A DNA stretch of 43,401 bases, from positions 1 through 43,401 of the forward strand of contig CANQUM010000015.1 of the NCBI GenBank assembly GCA_947627045.1, read 5' to 3'. Both the position numbers and the translations under genes were made by a program. The DNA comes from an uncultured Clostridia bacterium. Its GTDB lineage: Bacteria > Bacillota > Clostridia > Oscillospirales > Ruminococcaceae. Shown one piece after another: positions 7,290 to 14,449 of the stretch; position 1 is the stretch's first letter; the number at the start of each line of letters is the position of its first letter. Under the pieces are notes generated by a model, which was given only the letters and a program-made list of their open reading frames with translations, did no database searches and had not been told where the DNA came from.

Positions 7290-8291
7290 ATGAAACGTAT
7301 TTTTTGTAATATTTTAGTTGCTGTATTAACATTAGCTTGTTTTACGGCGTGCGTTTTTGATTCATCCAAGAAGAAAGATAATTCTGAACTTTCTATTGTT
7401 ACAACTATTTTTCCTGAGTATGATTGGGTACGTCAAATACTTGGGGATAACATTAAAAATACTGAACTAACAATGCTGTTGGACAGCGGTGTTGATCTCC
7501 ATAATTTTCAGCCCTCTGCTGATGATATTATCAAGATTTCTTCCTGTGATATGTTTATCTATGTTGGCGGCGAATCTGATTAATGGGTAGAGAACACTCT
7601 TAAAGAAAAAAATAATGAGAATATGGTGGTCATTAATCTGCTTGATGTTCTTGGAGATACAGTCAAGGATGAAGAATTGGTTGAAGGTATGGAAGACGAG
7701 GAACACGACCATGATGATGCCGGTGGTGAAGATAACGAGTACGAGGAAGAAGTTGAATATGACGAACACGTTTGGCTCTCGCTTAGAAACGCTGAAACTC
7801 TTTGCAGATACATTGCGGATAAGCTATCTGAAATAGACGCTGATAATGCAGAGTCTTATAAATCTAATGCAGAAAATTATATCGGAAAGTTAAAAACTCT
7901 GGACGCTGAGTATCAGTCAGCGGTTGAAAGTGCAAAGCAAAAGGCAATATTATTCGGAGATCGTTTTCCTTTCAGATATTTGGCTGATGATTACGGCTTG
8001 AAGTATTATGCTGCATTTTCAGGATGCTCTGCCGAAACAGAGGCAAGCTTTGAAACAATATCCTTTCTAGCAGGAAAGGTTGACGAACTCGGTTTGAACA
8101 GCGTTTTAACCATTGAAGGAACAGATAACAGTATTGCTGAGACCATAATACAAAATACAAAAACCAAAAATCAGAGTATATTGACACTCGATTCAATGCA
8201 GTCTATTACCTCTGATGATGTTAAAAATGGTGCTGATTATCTTGCTATTATGGGTGATAACCTAACTGTTTTGAAAAAGGCTTTAGTATAG
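7290..8291 (+). pseudogene. Metal ABC substrate-binding protein (ZnuA-like) with in-frame TAA
   Basis: One continuous frame of 334 codons is interrupted by TAA at 7581-7583 (codon 98). Both halves read as one cluster A-I solute-binding lipoprotein. The N-terminal part has a lipobox ending FTAC (Cys21), a metal-ligand His in DSGVDLHNFQPSADD, and MFIYVGGESD just before the stop. After the stop it continues WVENTLKE and VVINLLDVLGD. An acidic His-containing loop follows (EEHDHDDAGGED), then ALFGDRF-type sequence (KAILFGDRFPFRYLADDYG), a GCSAETEAS stretch and an ILTLDSMQ end. The residue at the stop is usually Lys, so a single AAA-to-TAA change explains it. No frame change is needed. Restart at ATG 7623 lacks a good binding site. 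The other operon genes are intact. It may be a real nonsense mutation, a strain variant or a sequence error. Confidence 0.85.
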
Positions 8292-8309
8292 AAAAACGGA
8301 GGTGCAAAA

Positions 8310-9017
8310 ATGTCTTTATTATTGTGTGAAAACGTATCTCTCGGATACGATTCTAAAGTAGTTTTGTCTGATTTAAGTTTTTCTGTAAACAGCGGCGACT
8401 ACCTTTGTATAGTCGGTGAAAATGGTTCGGGTAAAAGTACGCTGATGAAAACTATTTTGGGTTTAAAAATGCCTTTGAGTGGAAAAATTTTAATGGGAGA
8501 AGGCTTAAAACAAAATGAAATAGGTTACCTTCCGCAGCAGACGGTAGTTCAAAGAGATTTTCCTGCATCAGTTTGGGAAATAGTGCTTTCCGGCTGTTTG
8601 AACAAAAGCGGACTATCACCATTTTACTCAAAGGAAAACAAAAAACGAGCAAAAGAAAATATGGAGAAAATGAATATAACATCTCTTTCTAAACGGTGCT
8701 ACCGTGAATTATCAGGTGGACAGCAACAGAGGGTGCTTCTTGCAAGGGCTCTTTGTGCAACTGAGAAAATGCTGTTGCTTGACGAGCCTGTTTCGGGACT
8801 TGATCCAAAGGTAACAGCGGAAATGTATTCACTGATATATGACTTAAACAAGCAGGGGATTACTATTGTAATGATCTCCCACGATATTCAGGCAACTGTA
8901 AAATATGCAAGTCATATTCTTCATATAGACGATGACATTTTCTTCGTAACAAAGGAAGAGTATATAAACAGCGTGAAAGGCAGACTCTTTTTAAATACAA
9001 AGGCAGGTGAAGAATAA
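8310..9017 (+). CDS. Metal ABC transporter ATP-binding protein (ZnuC-like)
   Basis: The 235-residue ATPase has Walker A GENGSGKSTLMKT near residue 37. It also has a Q-loop region YLPQQTVV, signature LSGGQQQRVLLARAL near 132, Walker B MLLLDEPVSGLD near 156, and switch His in MISHD near 188. Its length and the short C-terminus match the ATPases of Zn/Mn/Fe importers of the ZnuC/MntB group. CGGAGGTG precedes the ATG. The stop overlaps the start of the permease gene (9017), so the pair is translationally coupled. It would drive uptake through the permease at 9017 with the binding protein at 7290, which appears broken here. Confidence 0.92.
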   Translation: MSLLLCENVSLGYDSKVVLSDLSFSVNSGDYLCIVGENGSGKSTLMKTILGLKMPLSGKILMGEGLKQNEIGYLPQQTVVQRDFPASVWEIVLSGCLNKSGLSPFYSKENKKRAKENMEKMNITSLSKRCYRELSGGQQQRVLLARALCATEKMLLLDEPVSGLDPKVTAEMYSLIYDLNKQGITIVMISHDIQATVKYASHILHIDDDIFFVTKEEYINSVKGRLFLNTKAGEE

Positions 9018-9868
9018 TGTCAGCAATGTTTAAAAAACTTTCTATGTATTTTGAATTCCCATTTGTGAGATATGCGTTGATCGCCGGAGTGTTAATTTCT
9101 CTTTGTTCTTCACTTCTAGGAGTTACCTTAGTGCTTAAAAGGTTTTCCTTTATAGGAGATGGGTTGTCCCATGTTGCGTTTGGGGCAATGGCAATAGCGG
9201 CAGTTCTTAACTTTAATAACAATATGCTCTTTTTGCTTCCGATAACGGTAGTATGTGCAATATTGCTGCTTATGGGAGGTCAGAACAGAAAAATCAAAGG
9301 TGATGCGTCAGTAGCAATGATTTCTGTTGGCTCACTTGCTATCGGATACCTGTTAATGAATCTGTTTTCTACATCGTCGAACCTTTCAGGAGATGTTTGC
9401 AGTACGCTTTTCGGCTCAACTTCTATTCTTACATTAGACGTTACTGAGGTTATATTTTGTGCAGTTTTATCAATTATTGTTGTTATTGTATTTGTTTTGT
9501 TTTATAACAAGATTTTTGCGGTTACATTTGATGAGAATTTTGCAAGAGCAACAGGAATAAAAGCGTCTGCTTATAACTTTTTAATTGCCGTAATTATTGC
9601 GGTTATAATTGTTCTTGCTATGAATTTAGTTGGATCTTTGCTTATTTCTGCTCTCATTATATTTCCTGCATTGTCGTCAATGCGATTGTTTAAAAGCTTT
9701 AAAGCGGTAACTATTTGTTCTGCTGTGTCTTCTGTTGTATGCGCGGTATTAGGTATTCTAATTTCTGTATTATATGGAACACCTGTCGGCTCTACTATAG
9801 TTGCTGTTGATATTATAGGATTTGTTATATTCTATATTTTAGGCATTTTTGGAGTTAAACGAAGATGA
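9017..9868 (+). CDS. Metal ABC transporter permease (ZnuB-like)
   Basis: The 283-residue protein has about eight or nine hydrophobic spans. It carries ABC-3 family markers: FPFVRYALIAGVLISLCSSLLG at the N-terminus (residues 12-33), a long-conserved RFSFIGDGLSHVAFG loop near residue 43, and the coupling-helix region DENFARATGIKASAYN near residue 172. Permeases of this family dimerise and carry Zn2+, Mn2+ or Fe2+. The acidic-histidine GDGLSHVAFG segment is typical of the zinc/manganese group. The ATG overlaps the ATPase stop. The next gene starts at 9865 through an ATGA overlap, so four genes form a tight operon. Confidence 0.92.
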   Translation: MSAMFKKLSMYFEFPFVRYALIAGVLISLCSSLLGVTLVLKRFSFIGDGLSHVAFGAMAIAAVLNFNNNMLFLLPITVVCAILLLMGGQNRKIKGDASVAMISVGSLAIGYLLMNLFSTSSNLSGDVCSTLFGSTSILTLDVTEVIFCAVLSIIVVIVFVLFYNKIFAVTFDENFARATGIKASAYNFLIAVIIAVIIVLAMNLVGSLLISALIIFPALSSMRLFKSFKAVTICSAVSSVVCAVLGILISVLYGTPVGSTIVAVDIIGFVIFYILGIFGVKRR

Positions 9869-10584
9869 AAAAAACTTTAGCTATTTTTATTTCAATTGTT
9901 TTTGCTTTTGGTATGTGTGCCTGCGGACAACAGAAGAAAAGTACCGCTGCCGCAAAGACGCTTCCTACAATTATAGATACGACTGAATATGTTTTGTATC
10001 AAAATATATTTATGAACGAAATTGGTTCGGACTATGAAGGTAAGGCTGTTACCAAAAAAGGTACATTTACCACAATACATGACGAATTTAACAATGTGAC
10101 ACGTTATTATGTATGGGGATATAACGATCAGACAAAGTGCTGCGACTGGCAATGGGAACTTCATTTTAAAGATATACCTAAACTCCCTGCTAACGGTTCA
10201 TTAGTTGAGGCTGTCGGAACATTTACTGCTGATGAAAAGTCTTTGGATGGTTATTGGATAGATGACGCTAAACTTACCGTTAAAAAAGAATATAACGGAC
10301 CGGAATGTGATGTAGACCTTACCTCAATGGGAGGAACGCTTGAGCGGGTACAGCTTATAAATATACAGCAGCACCCTGAAAAATTCGAGGGAGATAATAT
10401 ATATGTTTACGGCAGAGTTTACTCACCTACAAGCATACAGCATCCGTATTATGATAACACCTGGACACAGGAGTTTTCAACAACAGATACAACACCGGCA
10501 ACAGGAACTGTGGTAATCGTATCAGGTATTCTAAAGAACGGTATCATAACAGAAAGCAAGGTCTCCGAGACAAATCAGTATTAA
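9865..10584 (+). CDS. Accessory lipoprotein of the metal ABC operon, function unknown
   Basis: The 239-residue product starts with a lipoprotein signal (FAFGMCACGQQKK; the lipidated Cys is near residue 19 or 21). The mature part repeats a beta-rich pattern twice. The first unit has YEGKAVTKKGTF and LVEAVGTFTADE, the second has FEGDNIYVYGRVY and GTVVIVSGILKNG. This looks like two OB-fold-like nucleic-acid- or ligand-binding barrels of the kind found in exported lipoproteins. A KCCDWQWELHF segment carries two adjacent Cys. Its ATGA overlap with the permease places it in the metal uptake operon. A role in metal capture or delivery is inferred only. It is followed by a terminator at 10607. Confidence 0.65.
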   Translation: MKKTLAIFISIVFAFGMCACGQQKKSTAAAKTLPTIIDTTEYVLYQNIFMNEIGSDYEGKAVTKKGTFTTIHDEFNNVTRYYVWGYNDQTKCCDWQWELHFKDIPKLPANGSLVEAVGTFTADEKSLDGYWIDDAKLTVKKEYNGPECDVDLTSMGGTLERVQLINIQQHPEKFEGDNIYVYGRVYSPTSIQHPYYDNTWTQEFSTTDTTPATGTVVIVSGILKNGIITESKVSETNQY

Positions 10585-10606
10585 TTAAAGCTATAGCTGA
10601 AATTTG

Positions 10607-10642
10607 GACACATAGAAAAAATCTGTGTGTCTGTTTTCTTTT
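10607..10642 (+). terminator. Small terminator-like hairpin, right copy
   Basis: GACACATAG / CTGTGTGTC pair around the same AAAAAAT loop as the copy at 6749 and are followed by TGTTTTCTTTT. It ends the metal transport operon and lies just before the stop of convergent apbE. Confidence 0.75.
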
Positions 10643-10654
10643 GATAATTAACCT

Positions 10655-11686
10655 TTATTTAAAGTTAATCACATTAACCTTCACATTATTATCCTTATTC
10701 ACTGAAAATTTATCCCTTACTCCATTGGTCAGGTAGATTTTTTCGTCGTCAGTTATTAGAATCATATCAAAATCTTTATACTTCCGCCAATGTTCAATTG
10801 CCTTGTCAAGACCCATAACAAATAGTGAGGTTGAAAGTGCGTCGCAAAGTTTGCCGTCTTTTGCGATAATTGTAACCGACAATAAGCCGTTTTCAACCGG
10901 CTGACCTGTCGCTGGATCAATAATGTGACCATACGTTTTTCCATCTTTGCCTGTAAAGTATCTCTCATAATTGCCGGATGTTACAACTGCAAGATCAGAT
11001 ACGCTCAGCACTCCTATATTTCCTTTGCCCTTTGGGTTCCTAACACCAAGCCGCCATTCACTTCCGTCCGGCTTTGAGCCTATTGTCTTAATGTTTCCTC
11101 CCAAATCTAACAAAGCGGAACTGACGCCATTATTCCTCAAGATTTCTGCTGAAATTTCACTTGCATAGCCCTTGCCTACAGCACCGAAATCAAGCATTAT
11201 ACCGCTGGCAAGCTGTATGCTGTTATCAATTAGTCTAACTTTATCATAACCTACTCTTTTTAATAGACTTTTGATTTCATTTTGGGAGGGTATACGATAT
11301 TTTTCTGTCGTAAAGCCCCATGCGTTTAGAATCGGATATATTGTAGGGTCAATAGCTCCTTTTGTTCTTTTAGACATTTTAAGCGAAAATGTCAATAGCT
11401 CTGCCGTTTCTTTGCTAACTTCTGTTGGCTTTCCGTTGCTGTGATTGACAGCGTATATTTCGCTGTTTTCATCGGTAACTGACCACAGACTGTCAAGGTG
11501 CTTGATTTGTTTCTTTGCCTGTGAAATAGCCTGTTTTGCATTTTCACCGTAGGCAGTAATGTTCATATAAGTATCCATTGCAAAGAAGTCAGCGCTTGAC
11601 TTTTTCGGTTCGGAGCTGTTATCAGAACACGCTGTTATGAACAGCATAACACAGAATATTAAAACTATTGCGGTTTTTCTTTTCAT
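10655..11686 (-). CDS. apbE: FAD:protein FMN transferase (ApbE family lipoprotein)
   Basis: The 343-residue product has a lipoprotein signal ending MLFITACSD (Cys near residue 20). The ApbE fold follows, with FFAMDTYMNITAYG at the start and AIDPTIYPILNAWGF near residue 113. The flavin/metal-binding motifs are LDFGAVGKGYASEIS near 170, LLDLGGNIKTIGS near 192, VVTSGNYERYF near 234 and HIIDPATGQPV near 254. ApbE enzymes move FMN from FAD onto Ser/Thr of exported proteins using Mg2+. No FMN-binding domain substrate or Rnf/Nqr gene is seen in this window. Two exported flavodoxin-like proteins are within 10 kb, but they bind FMN non-covalently in known cases. It is transcribed toward the metal operon and has only a weak binding site (GAGAAA). 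Confidence 0.93.
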   Translation of the reverse strand: MKRKTAIVLIFCVMLFITACSDNSSEPKKSSADFFAMDTYMNITAYGENAKQAISQAKKQIKHLDSLWSVTDENSEIYAVNHSNGKPTEVSKETAELLTFSLKMSKRTKGAIDPTIYPILNAWGFTTEKYRIPSQNEIKSLLKRVGYDKVRLIDNSIQLASGIMLDFGAVGKGYASEISAEILRNNGVSSALLDLGGNIKTIGSKPDGSEWRLGVRNPKGKGNIGVLSVSDLAVVTSGNYERYFTGKDGKTYGHIIDPATGQPVENGLLSVTIIAKDGKLCDALSTSLFVMGLDKAIEHWRKYKDFDMILITDDEKIYLTNGVRDKFSVNKDNNVKVNVINFK

Positions 11687-11777
11687 TCTAATTTCTCGTC
11701 TTTCAAAATTTTAGCCTATTTATATTTTATTTGGGTATGAATATATTGTCAAGTCATAAATCAAAAATCAAAAACCC

Positions 11778-11806
11778 TTGACTTTTTTGCCGAAAGATGT
11801 TATTAT
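11778..11806 (+). promoter_or_regulatory. Promoter for the leader ORF and LRR gene
   Basis: TTGACT (11778-11783) and TATTAT (11801-11806) are separated by 17 bases and lie just upstream of the AGGAGG at 11816-11821. The stretch 11687-11995 is otherwise filled by the leader ORF, a terminator hairpin and AT-rich sequence. Confidence 0.65.
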
Positions 11807-11828
11807 ATTCTTGCTAGGAGGAATATTT

Positions 11829-11876
11829 ATGTGCAGAACATTTAATGTAATAAAATGTAAACGGGGGGGGGCTTAA
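11829..11876 (+). CDS. Short leader-type ORF ending in a G9 tract
   Basis: AGGAGG (11816-11821) lies seven bases before ATG 11829, and the frame encodes MCRTFNVIKCKRGGA before TAA at 11874-11876. It contains two Cys and a basic C-terminus. The Arg-Gly-Gly codons lie in nine consecutive G residues (11863-11871), a tract prone to slippage. A shift there would move translation into a different frame downstream. A GGCTT-AA-AAGCC hairpin overlaps the stop and a terminator follows at 11939. I do not recognise the peptide. The arrangement resembles a translated leader that controls the gene at 11996. Confidence 0.45.
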   Translation: MCRTFNVIKCKRGGA

Positions 11877-11938
11877 AAGCCTGGCCTTTATTTGTTATGC
11901 ACAAAATAATTCTTTGAAATCTAATATTGGATATAAGG

Positions 11939-11970
11939 CGTAGTATGCATAGGCGTACTGCGTTTTTTAT
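11939..11970 (+). terminator. Terminator/attenuator upstream of the LRR gene
   Basis: CGTAGTATGC pairs with GCGTACTGCG (two G-T pairs) around an ATAG loop, followed by six T. It sits between the leader ORF and the ribosome binding site of the LRR gene with no second clear promoter after it. It may therefore work as an attenuator. Confidence 0.7.
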
Positions 11971-11995
11971 TTAATTATATTTAGGGAGGTCTATT

Positions 11996-13288
11996 ATGAC
12001 GAAAAAAGTTTTAAATCTATTAACAGTATTGGTAATGGCAATTAGTTTGGCAGGGGTGTTGCCGGTTATGACAGCGACGGCAGAAACATCAGGGGACTAC
12101 GAGTATACGGTTTTATATGACGAAACAGTAACAGTTGAGATAACAGGTTATACTGGCAGTGAAACAGAACTTGAAATCCCTAGTGAAATTGACGGAAAAG
12201 CTGTAACAAGTATTGGAGGTGGTGCGTTTAATGAGTGTGCCAGTTTAACTAGCATAACAATACCAAACAGTGTAACAAGCATTGGATATCATGCGTTTTC
12301 TGAGTGTACCAGTTTAACAAGCATAACAATACCTGATAGTGTAACAAGTATTGGAGATGAAGCATTTTATTGGTGTACCAGTTTAACAAACATAACAATA
12401 CCAAACAGCGTAATAAGCATTGGAAATTATGCGTTTGAGGGTTGTGAAAGTTTAACAAGTATAACAATACCAAATAGCGTAGCAAGTATTGGAGATAGTG
12501 CGTTTGAGGGTTGTGAAAGCTTAACAAACGTAACAATAGGAAATAGCGTAACAAGTATAGGAAATAGTGCGTTTTCTGAGTGTACCAGTTTAACAAGCAT
12601 AACAATACCAAACAGCGTAATAAGCATTGGATATTGTGCGTTTGAATATTGTGAAAGCTTAAAAAACATAGCAATCCCAAATAGTGTAACAAGCATTGGA
12701 TATAATGTGTTTTGGGGTTGTGAAAGTTTAACAAGTGTAACAATACCAAACAGTGTAACAATTATTGGAGATGATGCGTTTTTTGGTTGTGACAGTTTAA
12801 CAATAAAATGCTATAAGGATAGCTATGCAGAGCAATATGCAATAGAAAATGATTTAAAATATGAGCTTTTAGATGGCTCAAAGACACCAAACAACCCAAA
12901 CAATAATCAAAGCAATAAACCAAATAATAACTCAACCAAACCAAATAAAACCGTCAGTGCAACAAATAACAAAAAGACAAACCCAAGCACAAACAAAGTT
13001 ACCGTTCCAAAACCTGCCAAAGTAAAATCAGTTAAGCTGACCGCAAAGAAAAAGAAACTGAATGTAAAGTGGAAAAAGGTCAGCGGAGCGACAGGATATG
13101 AAGTAATGTATGCTAAAAATAATAAATTTAAAGGAAAGAAAACGGTTAAGGTAAAGAAAAACAAGATAACATTAAAGAGGTTGAAATCTAAGAAAAAGTA
13201 TTTTGTTAAGGTCAGAGCATATAAAAAGGTAAACGGAAACACATATTACGGTAAGTGGAGCAAGGTTGTTAAGAAAAAGGTGAAATAG
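11996..13288 (+). CDS. Exported BspA-like leucine-rich repeat protein
   Basis: The 430-residue product has a signal peptide (about residues 1-29, ending ATAE). A short beta domain follows (33-68), then nine 23-residue LRR_5 repeats (about 70-276) of the form V-T-S-I-G[18 protein letters not shown]. Next is an Asn/Pro/Thr/Lys linker (about 295-345), then a Lys-rich Fn3-like domain (about 347-430) with [19 protein letters not shown]. BspA-type LRR proteins are surface or secreted binding proteins in gut and oral anaerobes. No LPXTG motif is visible, so retention may rely on the basic C-terminus. AGGGAGGT precedes the ATG. The gene at 13306 shares the signal peptide and Fn3-like end, and probably the operon. 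Confidence 0.88.
   Translation: MTKKVLNLLTVLVMAISLAGVLPVMTATAETSGDYEYTVLYDETVTVEITGYTGSETELEIPSEIDGKAVTSIGGGAFNECASLTSITIPNSVTSIGYHAFSECTSLTSITIPDSVTSIGDEAFYWCTSLTNITIPNSVISIGNYAFEGCESLTSITIPNSVASIGDSAFEGCESLTNVTIGNSVTSIGNSAFSECTSLTSITIPNSVISIGYCAFEYCESLKNIAIPNSVTSIGYNVFWGCESLTSVTIPNSVTIIGDDAFFGCDSLTIKCYKDSYAEQYAIENDLKYELLDGSKTPNNPNNNQSNKPNNNSTKPNKTVSATNNKKTNPSTNKVTVPKPAKVKSVKLTAKKKKLNVKWKKVSGATGYEVMYAKNNKFKGKKTVKVKKNKITLKRLKSKKKYFVKVRAYKKVNGNTYYGKWSKVVKKKVK
12203..12823 (+). repeat. Nine tandem 69-base LRR-coding repeats
   Basis: Nine in-frame units of 69 bases, each beginning like GTAACAAGTATTGGA and ending near ATACCAAACAGT, code for the LRR array. Units differ mainly at the four to six codons around the A-F-x-x-C segment. 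High DNA identity between units should allow unit gain or loss by recombination. Confidence 0.9.
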
Positions 13289-13305
13289 TTAGGAGAAATA
13301 TTATA

Positions 13306-14112
13306 ATGAAAAGGATTATAAATCTATTGACAGCATTGGTTATGGCTATCAGTTTGATAGGAGTTATTCCAGTTGTAAATGTATGTGGTGAAACCGCAAA
13401 TCCAACCACAGGTTTATCAACAACTGTTTCGCCTATGACAGTTGTTAAGCCATCTTTAGTCTCCAGACCAACTTCAATAAAACCAACTACACCGAAAAAA
13501 AGATCAGTTACTAAAGAAAAAACAACTATTAAAGCAACTGAAAAGGCTACAAAAACCATAACCAAAGCTCAGGCTAGAGAAATAATGAAAAAGGCAAAAA
13601 TTAAAAAACTTAAAGTTGCAAGTAGAGACAATAAAATACTAGCAAATTGGAAATATATTAAAAATGCAACAGGTTATAAAATGCAAGTTTCAAACACTAA
13701 AAATTTTAAAAAAATAATTAAAACTGTTAATGTAAGAAATCCTAAAGAAAAAATTGTTGATGGTGATAATATTGCTTATTATGAACCTAGTATGGCAGGT
13801 ATTATGGTAAATAAAAAATTTCCAGCCGGTAATTCATATTATATTAGGGTTAGACCATATATTAAATATAAAACTAAAAAAGGAACTAAAAAGGCTTATG
13901 GAGCATGGAAAAAATCTAAAAGGATAAAAATAATTAAATCATCAATTAAAAGATCTTGGTGGTTAACAGATCAGTGGAAAACTTATAGTTATATAGATAT
14001 TAATAATAATTATTGGAATTCGGATGGATATTTCTGTAAATACGGAAATATGTTAAAAAAGAGTGGTGGTTTTTCTTCATATGAGATAAAACATATATTA
14101 AGTGAAATTTAA
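13306..14112 (+). CDS. Exported protein with a Fn3-like domain, function unknown
   Basis: The 268-residue product has a signal peptide resembling the LRR protein (NLLTALVMAISLIGVIPVV). A Thr/Pro/Lys-rich spacer follows (about 30-100), then an Fn3-like domain (about 100-205) with ILANWKYIKNATGYKMQVS and YYIRVRPYIKYKTKKG strands. A unique tail has aromatic clusters (SWWLTDQWKTYSYID, NNNYWNSDGYFCKYG). The tail has no family I recognise. AGGAG lies 11 bases before ATG 13306 and only 17 bases separate it from the LRR gene, so co-transcription is likely. It lies just upstream of the FtsX permease array and could be a substrate or partner, but nothing in the sequence proves this. Confidence 0.7.
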   Translation: MKRIINLLTALVMAISLIGVIPVVNVCGETANPTTGLSTTVSPMTVVKPSLVSRPTSIKPTTPKKRSVTKEKTTIKATEKATKTITKAQAREIMKKAKIKKLKVASRDNKILANWKYIKNATGYKMQVSNTKNFKKIIKTVNVRNPKEKIVDGDNIAYYEPSMAGIMVNKKFPAGNSYYIRVRPYIKYKTKKGTKKAYGAWKKSKRIKIIKSSIKRSWWLTDQWKTYSYIDINNNYWNSDGYFCKYGNMLKKSGGFSSYEIKHILSEI

Positions 14113-14132
14113 ACTAAAGGAGAAAAATAAAA

Positions 14133-14174
14133 ATGACCGTTGCAAATTATATGAAAGAAATAAGTCAATGTTAA
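14133..14174 (+). CDS. Possible 13-residue peptide ORF
   Basis: AAAGGAG (14116-14122) precedes ATG 14133 by ten bases. The frame encodes MTVANYMKEISQC before TAA. After the stop the same frame continues with DLGKA and another TAA, so it may be the stump of a longer peptide gene. It lies between an exported protein and the transporter array. Function is unknown and it may not be translated. Confidence 0.3.
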   Translation: MTVANYMKEISQC

Positions 14175-14211
14175 GATTTGGGAAAGGCTTAACAAATATA
14201 AACTAAACTGC

Positions 14212-14243
14212 AAAGCGTTCGGAATTTTTCCGAACGCTTTTTT
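14212..14243 (+). terminator. Strong terminator between the exported proteins and the permease array
   Basis: AAAGCGTTCGGAA pairs perfectly with TTCCGAACGCTTT around a three-base loop and runs into a T6 tract. The rest of 14113-14443 contains the possible peptide ORF, AT-rich DNA and the promoter at 14381. Confidence 0.92.
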
Positions 14244-14373
14244 GTCTCCGACCTAAGACTGTAGAATACAGAATATTTTAATACCTATCTAATGTTAAAC
14301 AATTTAAAAATTTGTTTCACAGTTAGTTTACTAAGTTTTACAAGTTTTTTTGTGCAGATTTTCTGAATAATAA

Positions 14374-14449
14374 AATATTATTGCTATTTTTTTAGAAAAA
14401 TGTTATAATTAATAAGTAAAATACATCAGGGGGAAATAGGTTTATGAGG
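14374..14449 (+). repeat. Duplicated promoter/start segment, copy 1
   Basis: This segment matches 24995-25069 from AATATTATTGCTATTTT through TTATGAGG with scattered substitutions. It carries the promoter, leader and ribosome binding site of A1. It marks A1-B1 and A6-B6 as a segmental duplication. Confidence 0.8.
14381..14409 (+). promoter_or_regulatory. Promoter of the array (A1 copy)
   Basis: TTGCTA and TATAAT (14404-14409) are 17 bases apart, 35 bases before the A1 start. The whole segment 14374-14449 is repeated almost unchanged before A6 (24995-25069). Confidence 0.75.

Noticed and set aside
7581-7583. Recoded stop (selenocysteine or pyrrolysine)
   Set aside because: The codon is TAA, not TGA or TAG, and the expected residue is an ordinary Lys.
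7623-8291. Separate gene starting at ATG 7623
   Set aside because: It has no proper ribosome binding site and is the same frame as the sequence before the TAA; it is the second half of the substrate-binding protein.
12203-12823. Regular repeat considered as a CRISPR array
   Set aside because: Units of 69 bases are continuous, in frame and code for LRRs; there is no repeat-spacer alternation and no cas gene.
12249-12944. Several open frames on the minus strand across the LRR gene
   Set aside because: They arise because the 69-base repeat keeps the same frames open on both strands. They have no binding sites and are repetitive Leu/His-rich sequence.
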